A stretch of 64,000 nt of DNA from Massilia sp. PAMC28688 (GCF_019443445.1 NZ_CP080378.1:4960001-5024000); one strand, 5' to 3'. Counted from the first letter of the stretch, positions 18,261 through 27,450 are shown. Numbers and translations: made by a program. Notes: generated by a model from the letters alone, not told the origin.

Positions 18261-18698
18261 TTAGCGCGACAGATCCCTCCCGGCACTGGCCCCGCCCACC
18301 GGCCGGCGCGGCACGAAGGGGGTGCGCGCCGATGGCACCTCGGTAAAGGCCAGGTAGGTCGCCAGGCAAAAGGTGGACCAGCCCTTGCCGACCGGGCGCG
18401 CCGTACGTCCACGCAGGGTGGGAACGTAGGGGCGCTTGCTCAATGCCGGCAGCGGCGGCTCGGGGGCCAGCGCGGGCGGCTCCAGGGGCAGGCCCCTCGC
18501 ATCGGCCAAAAATCCCAGCACATTGTTTTCCACGTCGTAGAAAACGCCGTCCTCGAACCAGCCGATGTGATCGCCCTTGAGCGAGAACACCGACAGCCCG
18601 AACACCCAGCCAACCGTGTTGCCTGCCAGGTTGCGGATACAGAATTCGTCCAGAATCGCACCGGCACAGCCAATTTCGTCATATACCCAAGTAGCCAA
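18261..18698 (-). CDS. putative 4-fold beta-flower protein
   Basis: 145 residues. The N-terminal 75 hold short repeated strands with Gly-Trp and Asp turns: FCIRNLAGNTVGWVFGLSVF, LKGDHIGWFEDGVFYDVENN, VLGFLADARG. This resembles the 4-fold beta-flower domain, a small propeller-like fold of unknown role. The C-terminal half is Pro/Arg-rich and low complexity. No signal peptide. Two TTGTAAC direct repeats lie 47-62 nt upstream of the start. Family call is tentative. Confidence 0.5.
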   Translation of the reverse strand: MATWVYDEIGCAGAILDEFCIRNLAGNTVGWVFGLSVFSLKGDHIGWFEDGVFYDVENNVLGFLADARGLPLEPPALAPEPPLPALSKRPYVPTLRGRTARPVGKGWSTFCLATYLAFTEVPSARTPFVPRRPVGGASAGRDLSR

Positions 18699-18744
18699 GT
18701 TACCCCCTCCGACGCCTACGTCAAAATGATGAGCAAATTTTAAC

Positions 18745-18760
18745 TTGTAACATTTGTAAC
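18745..18760. promoter_or_regulatory. direct repeat TTGTAAC, possible regulator site
   Basis: TTGTAAC at 18745-18751 and again at 18754-18760, a 9-bp period, AT-rich against a GC-rich background, between divergently oriented genes. The octamer ATTTGTAA inside it recurs at 26794 and in both halves of the inverted repeat at 53511-53546. Binding protein unknown. Confidence 0.3.
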
Positions 18761-18948
18761 CGGGCGCACGGTTGAGTTCGCCCTGCTGCCTGCAGGCGAC
18801 CGCACGCTTCCCCTTGCATCAGTATCACTGCTTTATGACCGCTCAGGGCTGAAAAAGTGCGCCCTGTCGCAAAGATGCTACCGGCGCCCCCCCGATCGTT
18901 AAAATAGTTTCACTTACTCATTAATTCATCCACCCAGAAGGACATGAC

Positions 18949-19566
18949 ATGCGCACTCCCCTCCTTATCGCCCTCATGCTGACCAGCACCATGACCATTG
19001 CCGCCGAACAGACGCGCAACGTCGCGCCGTTTTCCGCCATCGAAGTGCGGGGACCTGTGGACATGGTGGTCCAGGTAGGCAAGCCGCAGTCGATCCAGCT
19101 CAAAGGTGAGGACAAATTTCTCGCGCGCCTGCAAACCACCGTGGTCAACGGCAAGCTGATCATTTCTTTCCCCAAGAACGAGGAAAACATCAAGGGCGAC
19201 AACAAGATCCTGCTGGCCATGCCCGCCTTGACGGCCTTTCACCTGGAAGGTGCCGGCTCGGCCGAGCTGAACAATATCCAGGGCAACAGCGTCGATCTCG
19301 GCTTCCAGGGCGCTGGACGCCTGGTCGCCAACGGCAAGGTCGGGCAGCTCAAGCTGGTGGCGCAAGGCGTGGGCGATGTCAACACCAAGGCCCTGCTGGC
19401 CAGGCAGGCCACTGTGCGTTTCGAAGGAATTGGTGCTGTGAAAGTGCATGCCAGCGAACGGCTTGATGCCAATGTGCAAGGCATGGGTTCGCTCAACTAC
19501 TACGGCAATCCGCGCGTTGTGAACAAGCAGGTGGAGGGTATTGGCACGGTCAAGGCCGGCAACTGA
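18949..19566 (+). CDS. GIN-domain (DUF2807) protein
   Basis: 205-residue exported protein with signal peptide (MRTPLLIALMLTSTMTIAAE) and a head-GIN domain: APFSAIEVRGPVDMVVQVGK, DNKILLAMPALTAFHLEGAG SAELNNIQ, then repeated GxG-containing strands (FQGAGRLVANGKV, AQGVGDVNTKALLA, GIGAVKVHASERL, QGMGSLNYYGNP). The family forms a right-handed beta-solenoid in the periplasm or surface; function is not established, with suggestions of adhesin-like or polymer-binding roles. RBS AGAAGGA precedes the ATG. Confidence 0.85.
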   Translation: MRTPLLIALMLTSTMTIAAEQTRNVAPFSAIEVRGPVDMVVQVGKPQSIQLKGEDKFLARLQTTVVNGKLIISFPKNEENIKGDNKILLAMPALTAFHLEGAGSAELNNIQGNSVDLGFQGAGRLVANGKVGQLKLVAQGVGDVNTKALLARQATVRFEGIGAVKVHASERLDANVQGMGSLNYYGNPRVVNKQVEGIGTVKAGN

Positions 19567-19577
19567 TGTCCCTGCAG

Positions 19578-19600
19578 GCGGGTCCCGCCATGGGACCCGC
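19578..19600. terminator. hairpin between convergent genes
   Basis: Perfect 9-bp stem GCGGGTCCC / GGGACCCGC with a 5-nt loop, between the GIN gene and the convergent sugar-dehydrogenase gene. There is no T-tract, so it may stop transcription from both sides only weakly or with Rho. Confidence 0.5.
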
Positions 19601-19609
19601 GCGCCGGGC

Positions 19610-20755
19610 TTACTCGGGAACGATGCGCATCAGGCGCCCGTTCGCTTCGTCCGTGATCAGGTACAGGTGACCGTCCGGCCCCTGGCGCACATCGCGCACG
19701 CGCTGGCCAATGGCCAGGCGTTCCTGGGTGAGGACATTGCCACCCTTGTCGAGTGCGATACGGCGCACGTCCATGCTGGCCAGGCCGCCACTGAACAGGC
19801 TGCCGCGCCACTGCGGGAAGTGTGAGCCGGTGTAATACGCCAGGCCCGAGGCGCCCGGAGATGGCACCCACGCAATTTTAGGCGCGGTCATGCCCGGCAC
19901 TTCCGGCTTGCCGATCGGCTCGGCCGTGCGATAGTCGGCCCCAAAGCTTTGTAGCGGCCAGCCGTAATTTTGACCGCCCTGCACCAGATTGAGTTCATCG
20001 CCACCACGCGGACCATGTTCGGTGGCCCAGATGCGGCCCGCTGCATCGCGCACCATGCCCTGGATGTTGCGGTGGCCGTAGCTGAAGATTTCCGGCAAGG
20101 CACCGGGGCGCGCGGCCAGCGGATTGGCCGCCGCAGGTTTGCCCGTATCGGTCAGGCGCAGGATGGAACCCTGGTGGCTGCCCAGGTTCTGGGCCTGGTC
20201 ACGTGCCAGCATGCCGCCGATCTGGCGCGGCGGATTGCCGCCATCGCCAATACTCATCAACAGCGTATTGTCAGGCATGAACAGCAGGCGCGAGCCGAAA
20301 TGCTCGGTCCCGCTCTTGTCAGGCTGGACCTGGAACAGCGTCTTGATGCTGTGGAGTTTTTTGCCGTCAAAGATGCCCTGCACCAGCGTGGTCCGGTTGG
20401 CGTTGGCAGTACCGGTGGACAGGGTCATGTAGACGCGCACATTGCGCTTGTCGGCCGGATGGACGGCGATGTCGAGCAGACCACCCTGCCCGCTGGCAAA
20501 CACGGAAGGCAATCCTTCCATCGGGACTGCCGAAAATTTCTTGCCAGACAGCAGATGCAGGGTGCCGCTCTTGGAAGTGACCAGCAGGCGACCGTCCGGC
20601 AGCCAGGCCATGCCCCACGGATGGTTGACGCCGTCCGCGATGGGGACCGCACGCCAGCCCTTGGCCGCCGGCGGCGCATCGCTAGGTTGCAGTGCGGCGC
20701 TCGCTGGCGCGATGAGGAGGCTGGCAAGGCAGGCGGCTACGGTGGTGCGCAACAT
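19610..20755 (-). CDS. PQQ-dependent sugar dehydrogenase-like protein
   Basis: 381-residue periplasmic protein of the soluble aldose dehydrogenase/YliI family, a six-bladed beta-propeller that oxidises sugars using PQQ. Signal peptide MLRTTVAACLASLLIAPASA; conserved HPWGMAWLPDGRLLVTSKSG, GQGGLLDIAVHP, GTEHFGSRLLFMPDNTL, IFSYGHRNIQGMV, WATEHGPRGGDELNLVQGG QNYGWP and VPSPGASGLAYYTGSHFPQW. Start 20755 follows GGAGAAGACC. Whether the cell makes PQQ cannot be judged from this window. Specific sugar unknown. Confidence 0.88.
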   Translation of the reverse strand: MLRTTVAACLASLLIAPASAALQPSDAPPAAKGWRAVPIADGVNHPWGMAWLPDGRLLVTSKSGTLHLLSGKKFSAVPMEGLPSVFASGQGGLLDIAVHPADKRNVRVYMTLSTGTANANRTTLVQGIFDGKKLHSIKTLFQVQPDKSGTEHFGSRLLFMPDNTLLMSIGDGGNPPRQIGGMLARDQAQNLGSHQGSILRLTDTGKPAAANPLAARPGALPEIFSYGHRNIQGMVRDAAGRIWATEHGPRGGDELNLVQGGQNYGWPLQSFGADYRTAEPIGKPEVPGMTAPKIAWVPSPGASGLAYYTGSHFPQWRGSLFSGGLASMDVRRIALDKGGNVLTQERLAIGQRVRDVRQGPDGHLYLITDEANGRLMRIVPE

Positions 20756-20865
20756 GGTCTTCTCCGAAGAAATGATGGACAAGCTGGCATGCTACCGGAT
20801 TCAAAGGCGACAAGCGAGCGCCGCCCATTCCCGCGTGCGCGTATTGACCGCGCCGCCTGGCCCGT

Positions 20866-22137
20866 TCAGTGCTGGTAGGCGCCGATGTCGAACCCGGTCC
20901 CGTGGTTGCGCGGCTGGTCGGCAAAGTCGTAGTGCAGCGCGTGCATGTCGCTGCCGCGCCCGACGGCAGGCGAACTGACCGATGGCTTCAGGTTGGGCAC
21001 CCCGGACCGGCTATAGGCATGCAGCAAAGGATCGGACGTGACCGTACCGCTGTGCCCGAGCCCATTATTGAGTTTCCAGTTGTAGCTGCTGTTGGCATAC
21101 ACGAGGTTGTTGCGGTAGCTGTTGTTGCGCCCCGTTCTGCCCTGCTCGGAAATGCCCATCCGATTGTCGAACACAATATTGCTGACCACCTGGATGCGGT
21201 CGGCAGGACCGGAGGTGTGATAGTAGTCGCCGCCCCCGACGATGATGCCGGTATTGGAGGCGGCCACGGTATTGTTGGCGATGATCACATCACGCGCATC
21301 GTGCCACAAGTGAATGGCGCCCTCCGCCACGCGGTACACGACATTGTTCTGGATGCTGCCGGAGGTGCTCAAGTAGATGCCCTGCACATAGCGGCAGCCG
21401 GCAGGGCCGATATCGTGCACCAGGTTGCCAATGACGTTGGACTGGATACCCTTGAAGTAGCTGTCCACCCCGATGGCCGAACCGCCGCCGCTCGTGCACT
21501 TGCTCTTGTCGGCAATATGATGGACCCAGTTGCCGCGGATATTGTCGTACGAGCCGCCGTTATAGATGCCCACGGTCCAGCGCTTGCCGCTGCGGGGCGC
21601 GGAACCGTCCACATGAAAGCCGACAATGTCGACATAATTGCCCCGGTTGTCCCAGCCATGCTTGGCGTTCGACTTGGCCGGCGGCACGATCACGGCGCCC
21701 CAGCGCGTAGTGGAGACATAGTAAATGCGCCCGCCCGCATGGCCACTGGCCGTGGTCTTGAAGCTGCCATCGTAGGTGCCGGGAGCAACGAACACGGTGG
21801 TGTCGGGCTGGGCCTTGCGTGCGGCTTGCGCAATCGAGCGCAGGGGCGCCGCCGACGTGCCGGGATTGCCGTCGCTGCCCCCAGGGGCCACGTACAGGTG
21901 GTGGCGCGTTGCAGGCACGGCAGTTGTGGCACGCGCGCCCATGCCAGGCCCGCCGGTGCGGGCGGCTGCGCCATAGCCGCGCAGGGTAAAGTCGGCGGGA
22001 GTGGCCTGCCCATGGCGGGCAGCCGCCGCTTGCTGCGCCGCATGAAGGCTGTCCGGGCCAGCCAGCAGCAAGAGCGCGCTGCCGGCGAGTACGAGTTTCA
22101 AAGAATTTTCCGCGTTAAAACTGAGTCGCTTCTGCAT
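20866..22137 (-). CDS. secreted right-handed parallel beta-helix protein
   Basis: 423 residues. After a signal region, the motif HHLYVAPGGSDGNPGTSAAP LRSIAQAARKAQPDTTVFVA PGTYDGS is the DUF1565-type opening of a parallel beta-helix. Helical coils follow: NAKHGWDNRGNYVDIVGFHV, GGSYDNIRGNWVHHI, NVIGNLVHDIG, QNNVVYRVAEGAIHLWHDAR, VIIANNTVAASNTGIIVGGG. The fold is shared by polysaccharide lyases, epimerases and phage spikes, and catalytic residues are not evident. A carbohydrate-active role is likely but unproven. The start at 22137 is preceded by GAAGGGAACC. Confidence 0.8.
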   Translation of the reverse strand: MQKRLSFNAENSLKLVLAGSALLLLAGPDSLHAAQQAAAARHGQATPADFTLRGYGAAARTGGPGMGARATTAVPATRHHLYVAPGGSDGNPGTSAAPLRSIAQAARKAQPDTTVFVAPGTYDGSFKTTASGHAGGRIYYVSTTRWGAVIVPPAKSNAKHGWDNRGNYVDIVGFHVDGSAPRSGKRWTVGIYNGGSYDNIRGNWVHHIADKSKCTSGGGSAIGVDSYFKGIQSNVIGNLVHDIGPAGCRYVQGIYLSTSGSIQNNVVYRVAEGAIHLWHDARDVIIANNTVAASNTGIIVGGGDYYHTSGPADRIQVVSNIVFDNRMGISEQGRTGRNNSYRNNLVYANSSYNWKLNNGLGHSGTVTSDPLLHAYSRSGVPNLKPSVSSPAVGRGSDMHALHYDFADQPRNHGTGFDIGAYQH

Positions 22138-22336
22138 TAAAGGTTCCCTTCTTTCTGAGGTAAATGAGAAGGGTTTGAGGCAGATCAACTGCGATGGTTC
22201 AACGTTTAGCGGAGAAAATTTCTAGCAAGTATCAGACCTATACTGCTCATTTCGGCTTAGAAATCAAACACTTGCATGCAACTTGTGGTGCGCCGCACTG
22301 TCCTATGGGGGAGCCAGATGAATCGGAGAGTGACGG

Positions 22337-22708
22337 ATGAGAGATTACAAGGACTTGAAATCAGCATTACACGAAGGCGAACATTACGCAGGTCTGATCC
22401 TTGGCAAGGAAGGCCGGCCTGACTATCACCTGGTGCTGTTGCCGGGTGAGGCCCAGGAGGTGTCGTGGTGGGCGGCATGCGAATGGGCACGCGGCACGGG
22501 CGGGGAGCTGCCATCGCGCCGCGAACTGGCGCTGCTGTACGCCAACCTGCGCGAGCAATTCGAGCGCCTGTGGTACTGGTCCAGCGAACCGCAGGAACCG
22601 CGGGCGCACCTGGTATGGGGCCAAAATTTCACCAGCGGCATCCAGACCATGTATGGCCGCCCTTTCCGCGGACGGGCGCGGGCAGTGCGCCGTCTTGCGG
22701 TCGACTAG
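22337..22708 (+). CDS. DUF1566-like protein
   Basis: 123 residues, soluble. YAGLILGKEGRPDYHLVLLP followed by SWWAACEWARGTGGELPSRR ELALLYANL and YWSSEPQEPRAHLVWGQNFT matches the DUF1566 pattern (W..A..WA...GG..PSR.E...LY, then W.S.......W...F..G), related to formylglycine-enzyme/C-type-lectin folds seen in phage and surface proteins. Stand-alone copies are common in Oxalobacteraceae; role unknown. GGAGAGTGACGG before the ATG supports the start. Confidence 0.7.
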   Translation: MRDYKDLKSALHEGEHYAGLILGKEGRPDYHLVLLPGEAQEVSWWAACEWARGTGGELPSRRELALLYANLREQFERLWYWSSEPQEPRAHLVWGQNFTSGIQTMYGRPFRGRARAVRRLAVD

Positions 22709-22835
22709 TGCGCTGGTGCGGCGCCGGTGTGTGTCCCACCGTACAGAGCAAAGCGCGCTGCTCAGGTATTGTCGGGGCTAACTACTTCACGTAGCGCCGT
22801 AATAACAACAACAGTCATCACCATAGAGGAATAAC

Positions 22836-23030
22836 ATGAGTAACATGATCGTCAGCCTCATCATCTACCTGGTCGTGTTTGGCCTGATCTGGTGGCTTGT
22901 CACCCTGCTGCCGCTGCCCGCACCGGTGGCGCAGATTGTCCGCGTCCTGTTTGTCATCCTGCTGATCCTGATCGTGCTGGCCGTCTTTGGCATCATCCCC
23001 AACAGCTATCTGCCACGACTCAATATGTAG
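22836..23030 (+). CDS. Thivi_2564-type small membrane protein
   Basis: 64 residues with two membrane helices: IVSLIIYLVVFGLIWWLVTL and IVRVLFVILLILIVLAVFGI, joined by a short LPAPVAQ turn. This matches the small Thivi_2564 family found widely in proteobacteria; no function is known. AGAGGAATAAC precedes the ATG, and a strong terminator follows the stop directly. Confidence 0.85.
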   Translation: MSNMIVSLIIYLVVFGLIWWLVTLLPLPAPVAQIVRVLFVILLILIVLAVFGIIPNSYLPRLNM

Positions 23031-23053
23031 TGCCTGTCAGCCGGCACTGACTG

Positions 23054-23089
23054 CGGGGCGCAAGGGTTATACCCTGGCGCCCCGTTTTT
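23054..23089 (+). terminator. rho-independent terminator
   Basis: Stem CGGGGCGC / GCGCCCCG with an inner GGG/CCC pairing and a run of five T. It ends the small membrane protein transcript and separates it from the MBL gene. Confidence 0.9.
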
Positions 23090-23129
23090 ACAAAGACCGC
23101 CCCTTTCCACCCGCACGGGCCGCCAGCGC

Positions 23130-23135
23130 TATAAT
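23130..23135 (+). promoter_or_regulatory. -10 box candidate for the MBL gene
   Basis: TATAAT in the context CGCTATAATCGG, 29 nt before the MBL start codon and after the upstream terminator, so the gene is likely transcribed on its own. No convincing -35 box is seen 17 nt upstream. Confidence 0.5.
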
Positions 23136-23163
23136 CGGCACATCGATCCCTTGGCGGCCAATT

Positions 23164-24030
23164 ATGCACGCACAGCACGCACAGCAAGCACAGATCCAGG
23201 CATTTTTCGACCAGGCCACCGCTACCGTGACCTACGTCGTCCACCAGGGCCGGGGCAGTGCCTGCGCCATCATCGATCCGGTCCTTGACTATGAGGCCGC
23301 ATCGGGCCGCACTGCCACCGTGTCGGCCGATCGCGTGATCGCTTATGTCCGCGAACACGGCCTGCGGCTGGACTGGCTGCTGGAAACCCATGCCCATGCA
23401 GACCACCTCTCAGGGGCCCCTTACATTGCCTCGCGCCTGGGCGGGCGCACCGGCATTGGCGAAGCCATAGGCAAGGTGCGCAAGTCGTTTTCCGCCGTGT
23501 TCCCGCACCACGGCAGCCTGGGCGAATTCGACCATTTGTTCGCGCCCGACGAGCAGTTCGCCATTGGCGGCCTGACGGCGCGCGCCATTCACGTACCAGG
23601 GCACACGCCTGCCGACATGGCCTTTCACATCGGCGACGCGGTCTTTGTGGGCGACACCTTGTTCATGCCGGACGTGGGCACCGCGCGCTGCGACTTCCCC
23701 GGCGGCGACGCGGCCGCGCTATACCAGTCGGTGCGGCGCATCCTGGAACTGCCGGCCGACACGCGCCTGTTCATGTGCCATGACTACCCGCCGGCCGGAC
23801 GCGGGCCGGCCTGGGAGAGCACCGTGGCGGCCCAGCGCGCGCACAATATCCATCTCCGCGACGGGATCAGCCAGGACGACTTTGTGGCCATGCGCACCAG
23901 GCGCGACGACACGCTCGCCATGCCGGCGCTGATTCTGCCGGCAATCCAGGTGAACCTGCATGCCGGCCGCCTGCCGCCGCCCGAGGGCAACGGCGTGCGC
24001 TATCTGAAAATTCCCCTCAACGCGCTGTAG
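23164..24030 (+). CDS. MBL-fold hydrolase, persulfide dioxygenase-like
   Basis: 288 residues. Metal motif THAHADHLSGAP (HxHxDH), then GHTPADMAFHIGDAVFVGDT LFMPDVGTARCDFPGGDA and LFMCHDYPP supply the remaining His/Asp ligands. The TARCDFPGG segment is diagnostic of the ETHE1/Blh persulfide dioxygenase group, non-haem iron enzymes that oxidise glutathione persulfide to sulfite. The long spacing after HDYPP is usual in the Blh subgroup, often controlled by BigR. No BigR or rhodanese gene is beside it here. The stop overlaps the convergent peptidase gene by 14 nt. Confidence 0.85.
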   Translation: MHAQHAQQAQIQAFFDQATATVTYVVHQGRGSACAIIDPVLDYEAASGRTATVSADRVIAYVREHGLRLDWLLETHAHADHLSGAPYIASRLGGRTGIGEAIGKVRKSFSAVFPHHGSLGEFDHLFAPDEQFAIGGLTARAIHVPGHTPADMAFHIGDAVFVGDTLFMPDVGTARCDFPGGDAAALYQSVRRILELPADTRLFMCHDYPPAGRGPAWESTVAAQRAHNIHLRDGISQDDFVAMRTRRDDTLAMPALILPAIQVNLHAGRLPPPEGNGVRYLKIPLNAL

Positions 24031-25480
24031 CACTCGCCGCGCCGGCGGCCAGCGCGGGATCGGTCCAGCGGCCAATGGGCTGCTCCAGGTTGGCCAGGTA
24101 CCACGTCAGCGATGACATCAGCGCCACGTGGCGCTTGAGGTTTTGCGGGTCCACCTTGTCCAGCGTATCGGCAGCCGTGTGATGGTAGTGAAAATAGTCG
24201 GAGCTGTCGATCAGGGGCGTAAAGCTTGGCACGCCGGCCAGCTCCAGGCCGCGCAGGTCGCCGGTGCTGAGCGCATCGGCGCGCTGCAGGGCACCGGCGC
24301 CGATGGGTTCGAGCACGGCCTGCAGGGGCGCGAACAGCTTGTTGGCCGGCTGCGGCGCGCTCGAACGCATGCCGAACGGCCGCCCGGCGCCGCCATCGCT
24401 TTCAATGGCCGCGAAGTGGCGCGCCACATGGTCCCGGTTCGCGTCCAGGTAGACCTGGGCGCCGCGGCCACCGTTTTCTTCATTGGCCCATGCGATAAAG
24501 CGAATGGTGCGGCGCGGACGGTAGTCGAGCCGTTTGAGCGTTTCGATCACCGCCATGCTGCTGGCAATGCCGGCCGCGTCGTCATTGGCACCGGTTGCCA
24601 GGTCCCACGAATCAAGATGGCCGGACACGATCACCACCTCCTCGGCCTTGTCGGTGCCGGGCCAGTCGGCAATCACATTGAAGCTGTCGGCGTCGGGCAG
24701 TATCTGTGGCGTGAGCGTGAGCTTCATGCTCAGCGGGCCGCGCGCGGCCAGGCGCGCCATGAGCAGCGCGTCTTCCACCGCCACGGAAGCGGCGGGAATG
24801 CGCGCGCCGTCCTGCAAGCCGCTCGCGCCGGTATGGGGCAGGCGGAAGTTGGCGCCGCCGGCGGAACTGACGAGCACCGCCGCCGCCCCCATCTCGGCCG
24901 CCATGCGGGTGCCGGCGCCGCGATAGCGCGTCACCTGCCCGTAGGCCTGGCCAGCCAGGCCGCGATCGGCCATATGCTGGTCAAACGGCACATTGAACAG
25001 GACAATGCGCCCTTTTACTTCGGCGGCGCGGGCCTTGAGTTCATCAAAATTGCGCACCACGATGACCGGCGCCGTCAATCCCGTGGCCGGGGTGGCGCCG
25101 GAGCCGCCCAGGGCGGTCAGCACCACCTTTTGCGTGATGCCTTCCGGGCGCCCGCGGTACTCCACCAGTTCGGCCGCTTCAGCCCCGCGCACCCAGTGCG
25201 GCACCTTCACCGGCTGCAGCGTCACCTTCGCGCCCAGCTTGCGCATGGCGTCGGCCACCTGCGCCACCGCCGCTGCCTCGCCGCGCGAACCCGACAGGCG
25301 CGGCCCGATCAGGTCCGTCATGTCGGCCAGGCGTTCATAGGCATACTCGCTTTTGAGCGCAGCATCACGGATCTTGACCAGCGCCGCCGGGTCATTGCCA
25401 GGCGACGCTGCAAGGGCATTGCCGGCCAGGGCGGCGGCGAGGATAGTGGCGAGTACAGTAAGCTGGGGCAAACGTGGCAT
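24017..25480 (-). CDS. M28-family zinc metallopeptidase
   Basis: 487-residue secreted aminopeptidase/carboxypeptidase-type enzyme. A signal peptide (QLTVLATILAAALAGNALAA) is followed by a PA-like insert (residues about 120-260), then the co-catalytic zinc site: VSGHLDSWDLATGANDDAAG, AWANEENGGRG with the general-base Glu pair, IESDGGAGRPFG, and DSSDYFHYHHTAADTLDKVD as last ligand. These are the five M28 ligands. The relatives are periplasmic or extracellular peptidases of the glutamate carboxypeptidase/PGCP type. Start at 25480 chosen to leave a normal signal peptide; the upstream ATG adds a Cys/Arg-rich leader. Confidence 0.9.
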   Translation of the reverse strand: MPRLPQLTVLATILAAALAGNALAASPGNDPAALVKIRDAALKSEYAYERLADMTDLIGPRLSGSRGEAAAVAQVADAMRKLGAKVTLQPVKVPHWVRGAEAAELVEYRGRPEGITQKVVLTALGGSGATPATGLTAPVIVVRNFDELKARAAEVKGRIVLFNVPFDQHMADRGLAGQAYGQVTRYRGAGTRMAAEMGAAAVLVSSAGGANFRLPHTGASGLQDGARIPAASVAVEDALLMARLAARGPLSMKLTLTPQILPDADSFNVIADWPGTDKAEEVVIVSGHLDSWDLATGANDDAAGIASSMAVIETLKRLDYRPRRTIRFIAWANEENGGRGAQVYLDANRDHVARHFAAIESDGGAGRPFGMRSSAPQPANKLFAPLQAVLEPIGAGALQRADALSTGDLRGLELAGVPSFTPLIDSSDYFHYHHTAADTLDKVDPQNLKRHVALMSSLTWYLANLEQPIGRWTDPALAAGAASATAR

Positions 25481-25549
25481 GCGGCGAATCCTTGGTAGCT
25501 GTCGACAGGGACAACAAAGATAGCGCATTTGCCGTGATTTTGCTCGCCT

Positions 25550-26683
25550 TCAGGCCGCGACCAGCCTGACGCAGGTGATTTCCGACGGGGCCCCGAAGCG
25601 CTTGGGTGGCCCCCAGTATCCGGTGCCGCGGCTGGTGTACACCCACAGCTGGCTCAGGCGATTCAGGCCTGCGGTAAAGGGCTGCTGCAGCGGCACAAAC
25701 AGGTTCCAGGGGAAGAACTGGCCGCCATGCGTGTGGCCCGACAGCTGCAGGTCGAACCCCGCGTCGGCCGCGGCAGGTGCGGTGCGCGGCTGGTGCGCCA
25801 GCAGGATGCGCGCGCTGACCGGCCGGCGCACGCCTGCCGCCGCCGCGCGCGGGTCGCTGCGATGGGACGGATCGAACATATGCGCCGTGAAATCGGTGAC
25901 GCCGGCGATCATCAGGGCTTCGCCGTCACGCTCGCACACCACGTGTTCATTGAGCAGGACCGTGACCCCGAGGCGCCGCAGCTCGGCGATCCAGGCATGG
26001 GCGCCGGAATAGTATTCGTGATTGCCGGTGACGAAAAAGGTGCCGTCCGGTGCATCGAGCCGCGCCAGCGGTTCGGTATGCAGGCGCAGGCGCTGCACGC
26101 TGCCGTCGACCAGGTCACCCGTAATGGCGACGGCATCGGGCTTGAGGCCATTGACGCGCGTGACGATGGCGTTCAGGTAGCCGCGCTTGATGGTCGGCCC
26201 CACATGGATATCGGAGATCTGGGCGATCATGTAGCCCTGCAGCGCCAGGGGCAGACCGGCAATGGGCACCTCCACTTCCACCACGCGCGCCACCCGCCGC
26301 GCATTGACATAGCCGACCAGGGTGACGGCCAGTGCCAGCAGGGGCACCGCGGCGGCGGTCGCAAAATCGATGGCCGCGCCGCGCGCCCCGAGCAGGGTCG
26401 CGATGAGCAGTCCTGCGTCACGCAACACGGTCAGCACCAGAAGCGAGGAAAAGAATCCCATCGCCACCAGCCCCATCCAGGCCAGTTGGTCCGAACCGCG
26501 GTGCCTGCGCAGGCGCGAGCCCAGCAGGCCGGCAGGCACCAGCAGCGCCAGCACCGCCAGCAGGATCACGCCGGCGGCCAATCCCACCGGGCCCACGCCA
26601 AGCGCCGGCAACAGGCGCACGCCGATATACAAATGAAGCAGTGCGAGAAGTGACAGTACGGTAATCAGGAAGCGAACAGGCAT
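25550..26683 (-). CDS. membrane metallophosphoesterase (YaeI/YkuE-like)
   Basis: 377 residues. The N-terminal 150 contain four or five membrane helices (FLITVLSLLALLHLYIGVRL onward). The C-terminal calcineurin-type domain has QISDIHVGP, ITGDLVDG, VTGNHEYYSG, LLAHQP and LSGHTHGGQ, the complete dimetal site. Relatives act on UDP-diacylglucosamine or phospholipid-like substrates at the membrane, though this branch is uncharacterised. Start at 26683 directly precedes the first helix; the longer open frame upstream lacks a ribosome site. Confidence 0.9.
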   Translation of the reverse strand: MPVRFLITVLSLLALLHLYIGVRLLPALGVGPVGLAAGVILLAVLALLVPAGLLGSRLRRHRGSDQLAWMGLVAMGFFSSLLVLTVLRDAGLLIATLLGARGAAIDFATAAAVPLLALAVTLVGYVNARRVARVVEVEVPIAGLPLALQGYMIAQISDIHVGPTIKRGYLNAIVTRVNGLKPDAVAITGDLVDGSVQRLRLHTEPLARLDAPDGTFFVTGNHEYYSGAHAWIAELRRLGVTVLLNEHVVCERDGEALMIAGVTDFTAHMFDPSHRSDPRAAAAGVRRPVSARILLAHQPRTAPAAADAGFDLQLSGHTHGGQFFPWNLFVPLQQPFTAGLNRLSQLWVYTSRGTGYWGPPKRFGAPSEITCVRLVAA

Positions 26684-26907
26684 GGCAGTCCAGTGCAGTG
26701 ATGCGACCTTGCCTACATGGGGTGGCCGGCGGAGTCTGCAAGTGTGGCATACGCCGCGGCGGGGCGGCGCAGGCTTGTTACAGACTGCGCCATATTTGTA
26801 ATATTCTGTTATCACTAATGAGATTCCTCGGGGGCGCGGCTATAGTTCACCCATGCCCCAGCGCTAAGTTGATCATTCCGATCTCGGTTGAGGCCAAAGG
26901 AAACGCC

Positions 26908-27405
26908 ATGTTCAATACCAAATTCGTAGGTGCATTCATCATCGCCGCGACGGCCGTCTCCTCCTCGGCCATGGCCAGCGACCGCGGCGTCAATACCGCC
27001 GTTGGCGCCGTCGTGGGCGCAGCGGTTGGCCACAGCACCGGCTATCGCAATGGTGCGCTGGTCGGCGGCGTCATCGGCGCGGCAGTCGGCAACTCGATCA
27101 AGACAGACCGTCACCGTGACAACCGCCACGGTTATTACGACAACCGCTATCACGACAATCGCCATTACGACAACCGTCACTACGATAATCGCCACTACCG
27201 CGGCTATCGGGACAGCCGCTACCGCCAGGCGCCCGTGTATGTCCAGTCGCGCAGCTATTACGCGCCGGCGCCCGTCTACTACCACGCCGCGCCGCGCTAC
27301 TACGAGCCGCGCGTGGTGTATGTACAAAAGCGTGGCCACCGTCACCATCGGGGCCATCACCGTGGCCATGGGCGCGGCCACGGTCACGGCCGCGGTCACT
27401 GGTAA
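26908..27405 (+). CDS. glycine-zipper protein with His/Tyr-rich repeats
   Basis: 165-residue exported protein. Signal peptide (MFNTKFVGAFIIAATAVSSS), then a glycine zipper 2TM region (NTAVGAVVGAAVGHSTGYRN GALVGGVIGAAVGNSI) expected to insert in the outer or inner membrane. Next are tandem DNRH(Y) units at about residues 70-92, and a C-terminus of His/Gly/Arg repeats (HRGHGRGHGHGRGHW). His-rich tails often bind metal; this is an inference. AAAGGAAACGCC before the ATG sets the start, and a strong terminator follows. Confidence 0.85.
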   Translation: MFNTKFVGAFIIAATAVSSSAMASDRGVNTAVGAVVGAAVGHSTGYRNGALVGGVIGAAVGNSIKTDRHRDNRHGYYDNRYHDNRHYDNRHYDNRHYRGYRDSRYRQAPVYVQSRSYYAPAPVYYHAAPRYYEPRVVYVQKRGHRHHRGHHRGHGRGHGHGRGHW

Positions 27406-27423
27406 GCCCACCGACTCCCCTTG

Positions 27424-27450
27424 AACCTGGCTTTATGCCAGGTTTTTTTT
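27424..27450 (+). terminator. rho-independent terminator
   Basis: Stem AACCTGGC / GCCAGGTT with loop TTTAT and a run of eight T after it. Ends the glycine-zipper transcript, so the kinase operon that begins 54 nt later must have its own promoter. Confidence 0.92.

Noticed and set aside
27115..27200. Repeated GAC/CAC units suggesting a CRISPR-like or satellite array
   Set aside because: They are in-frame DNRHY codon repeats of the glycine-zipper protein.
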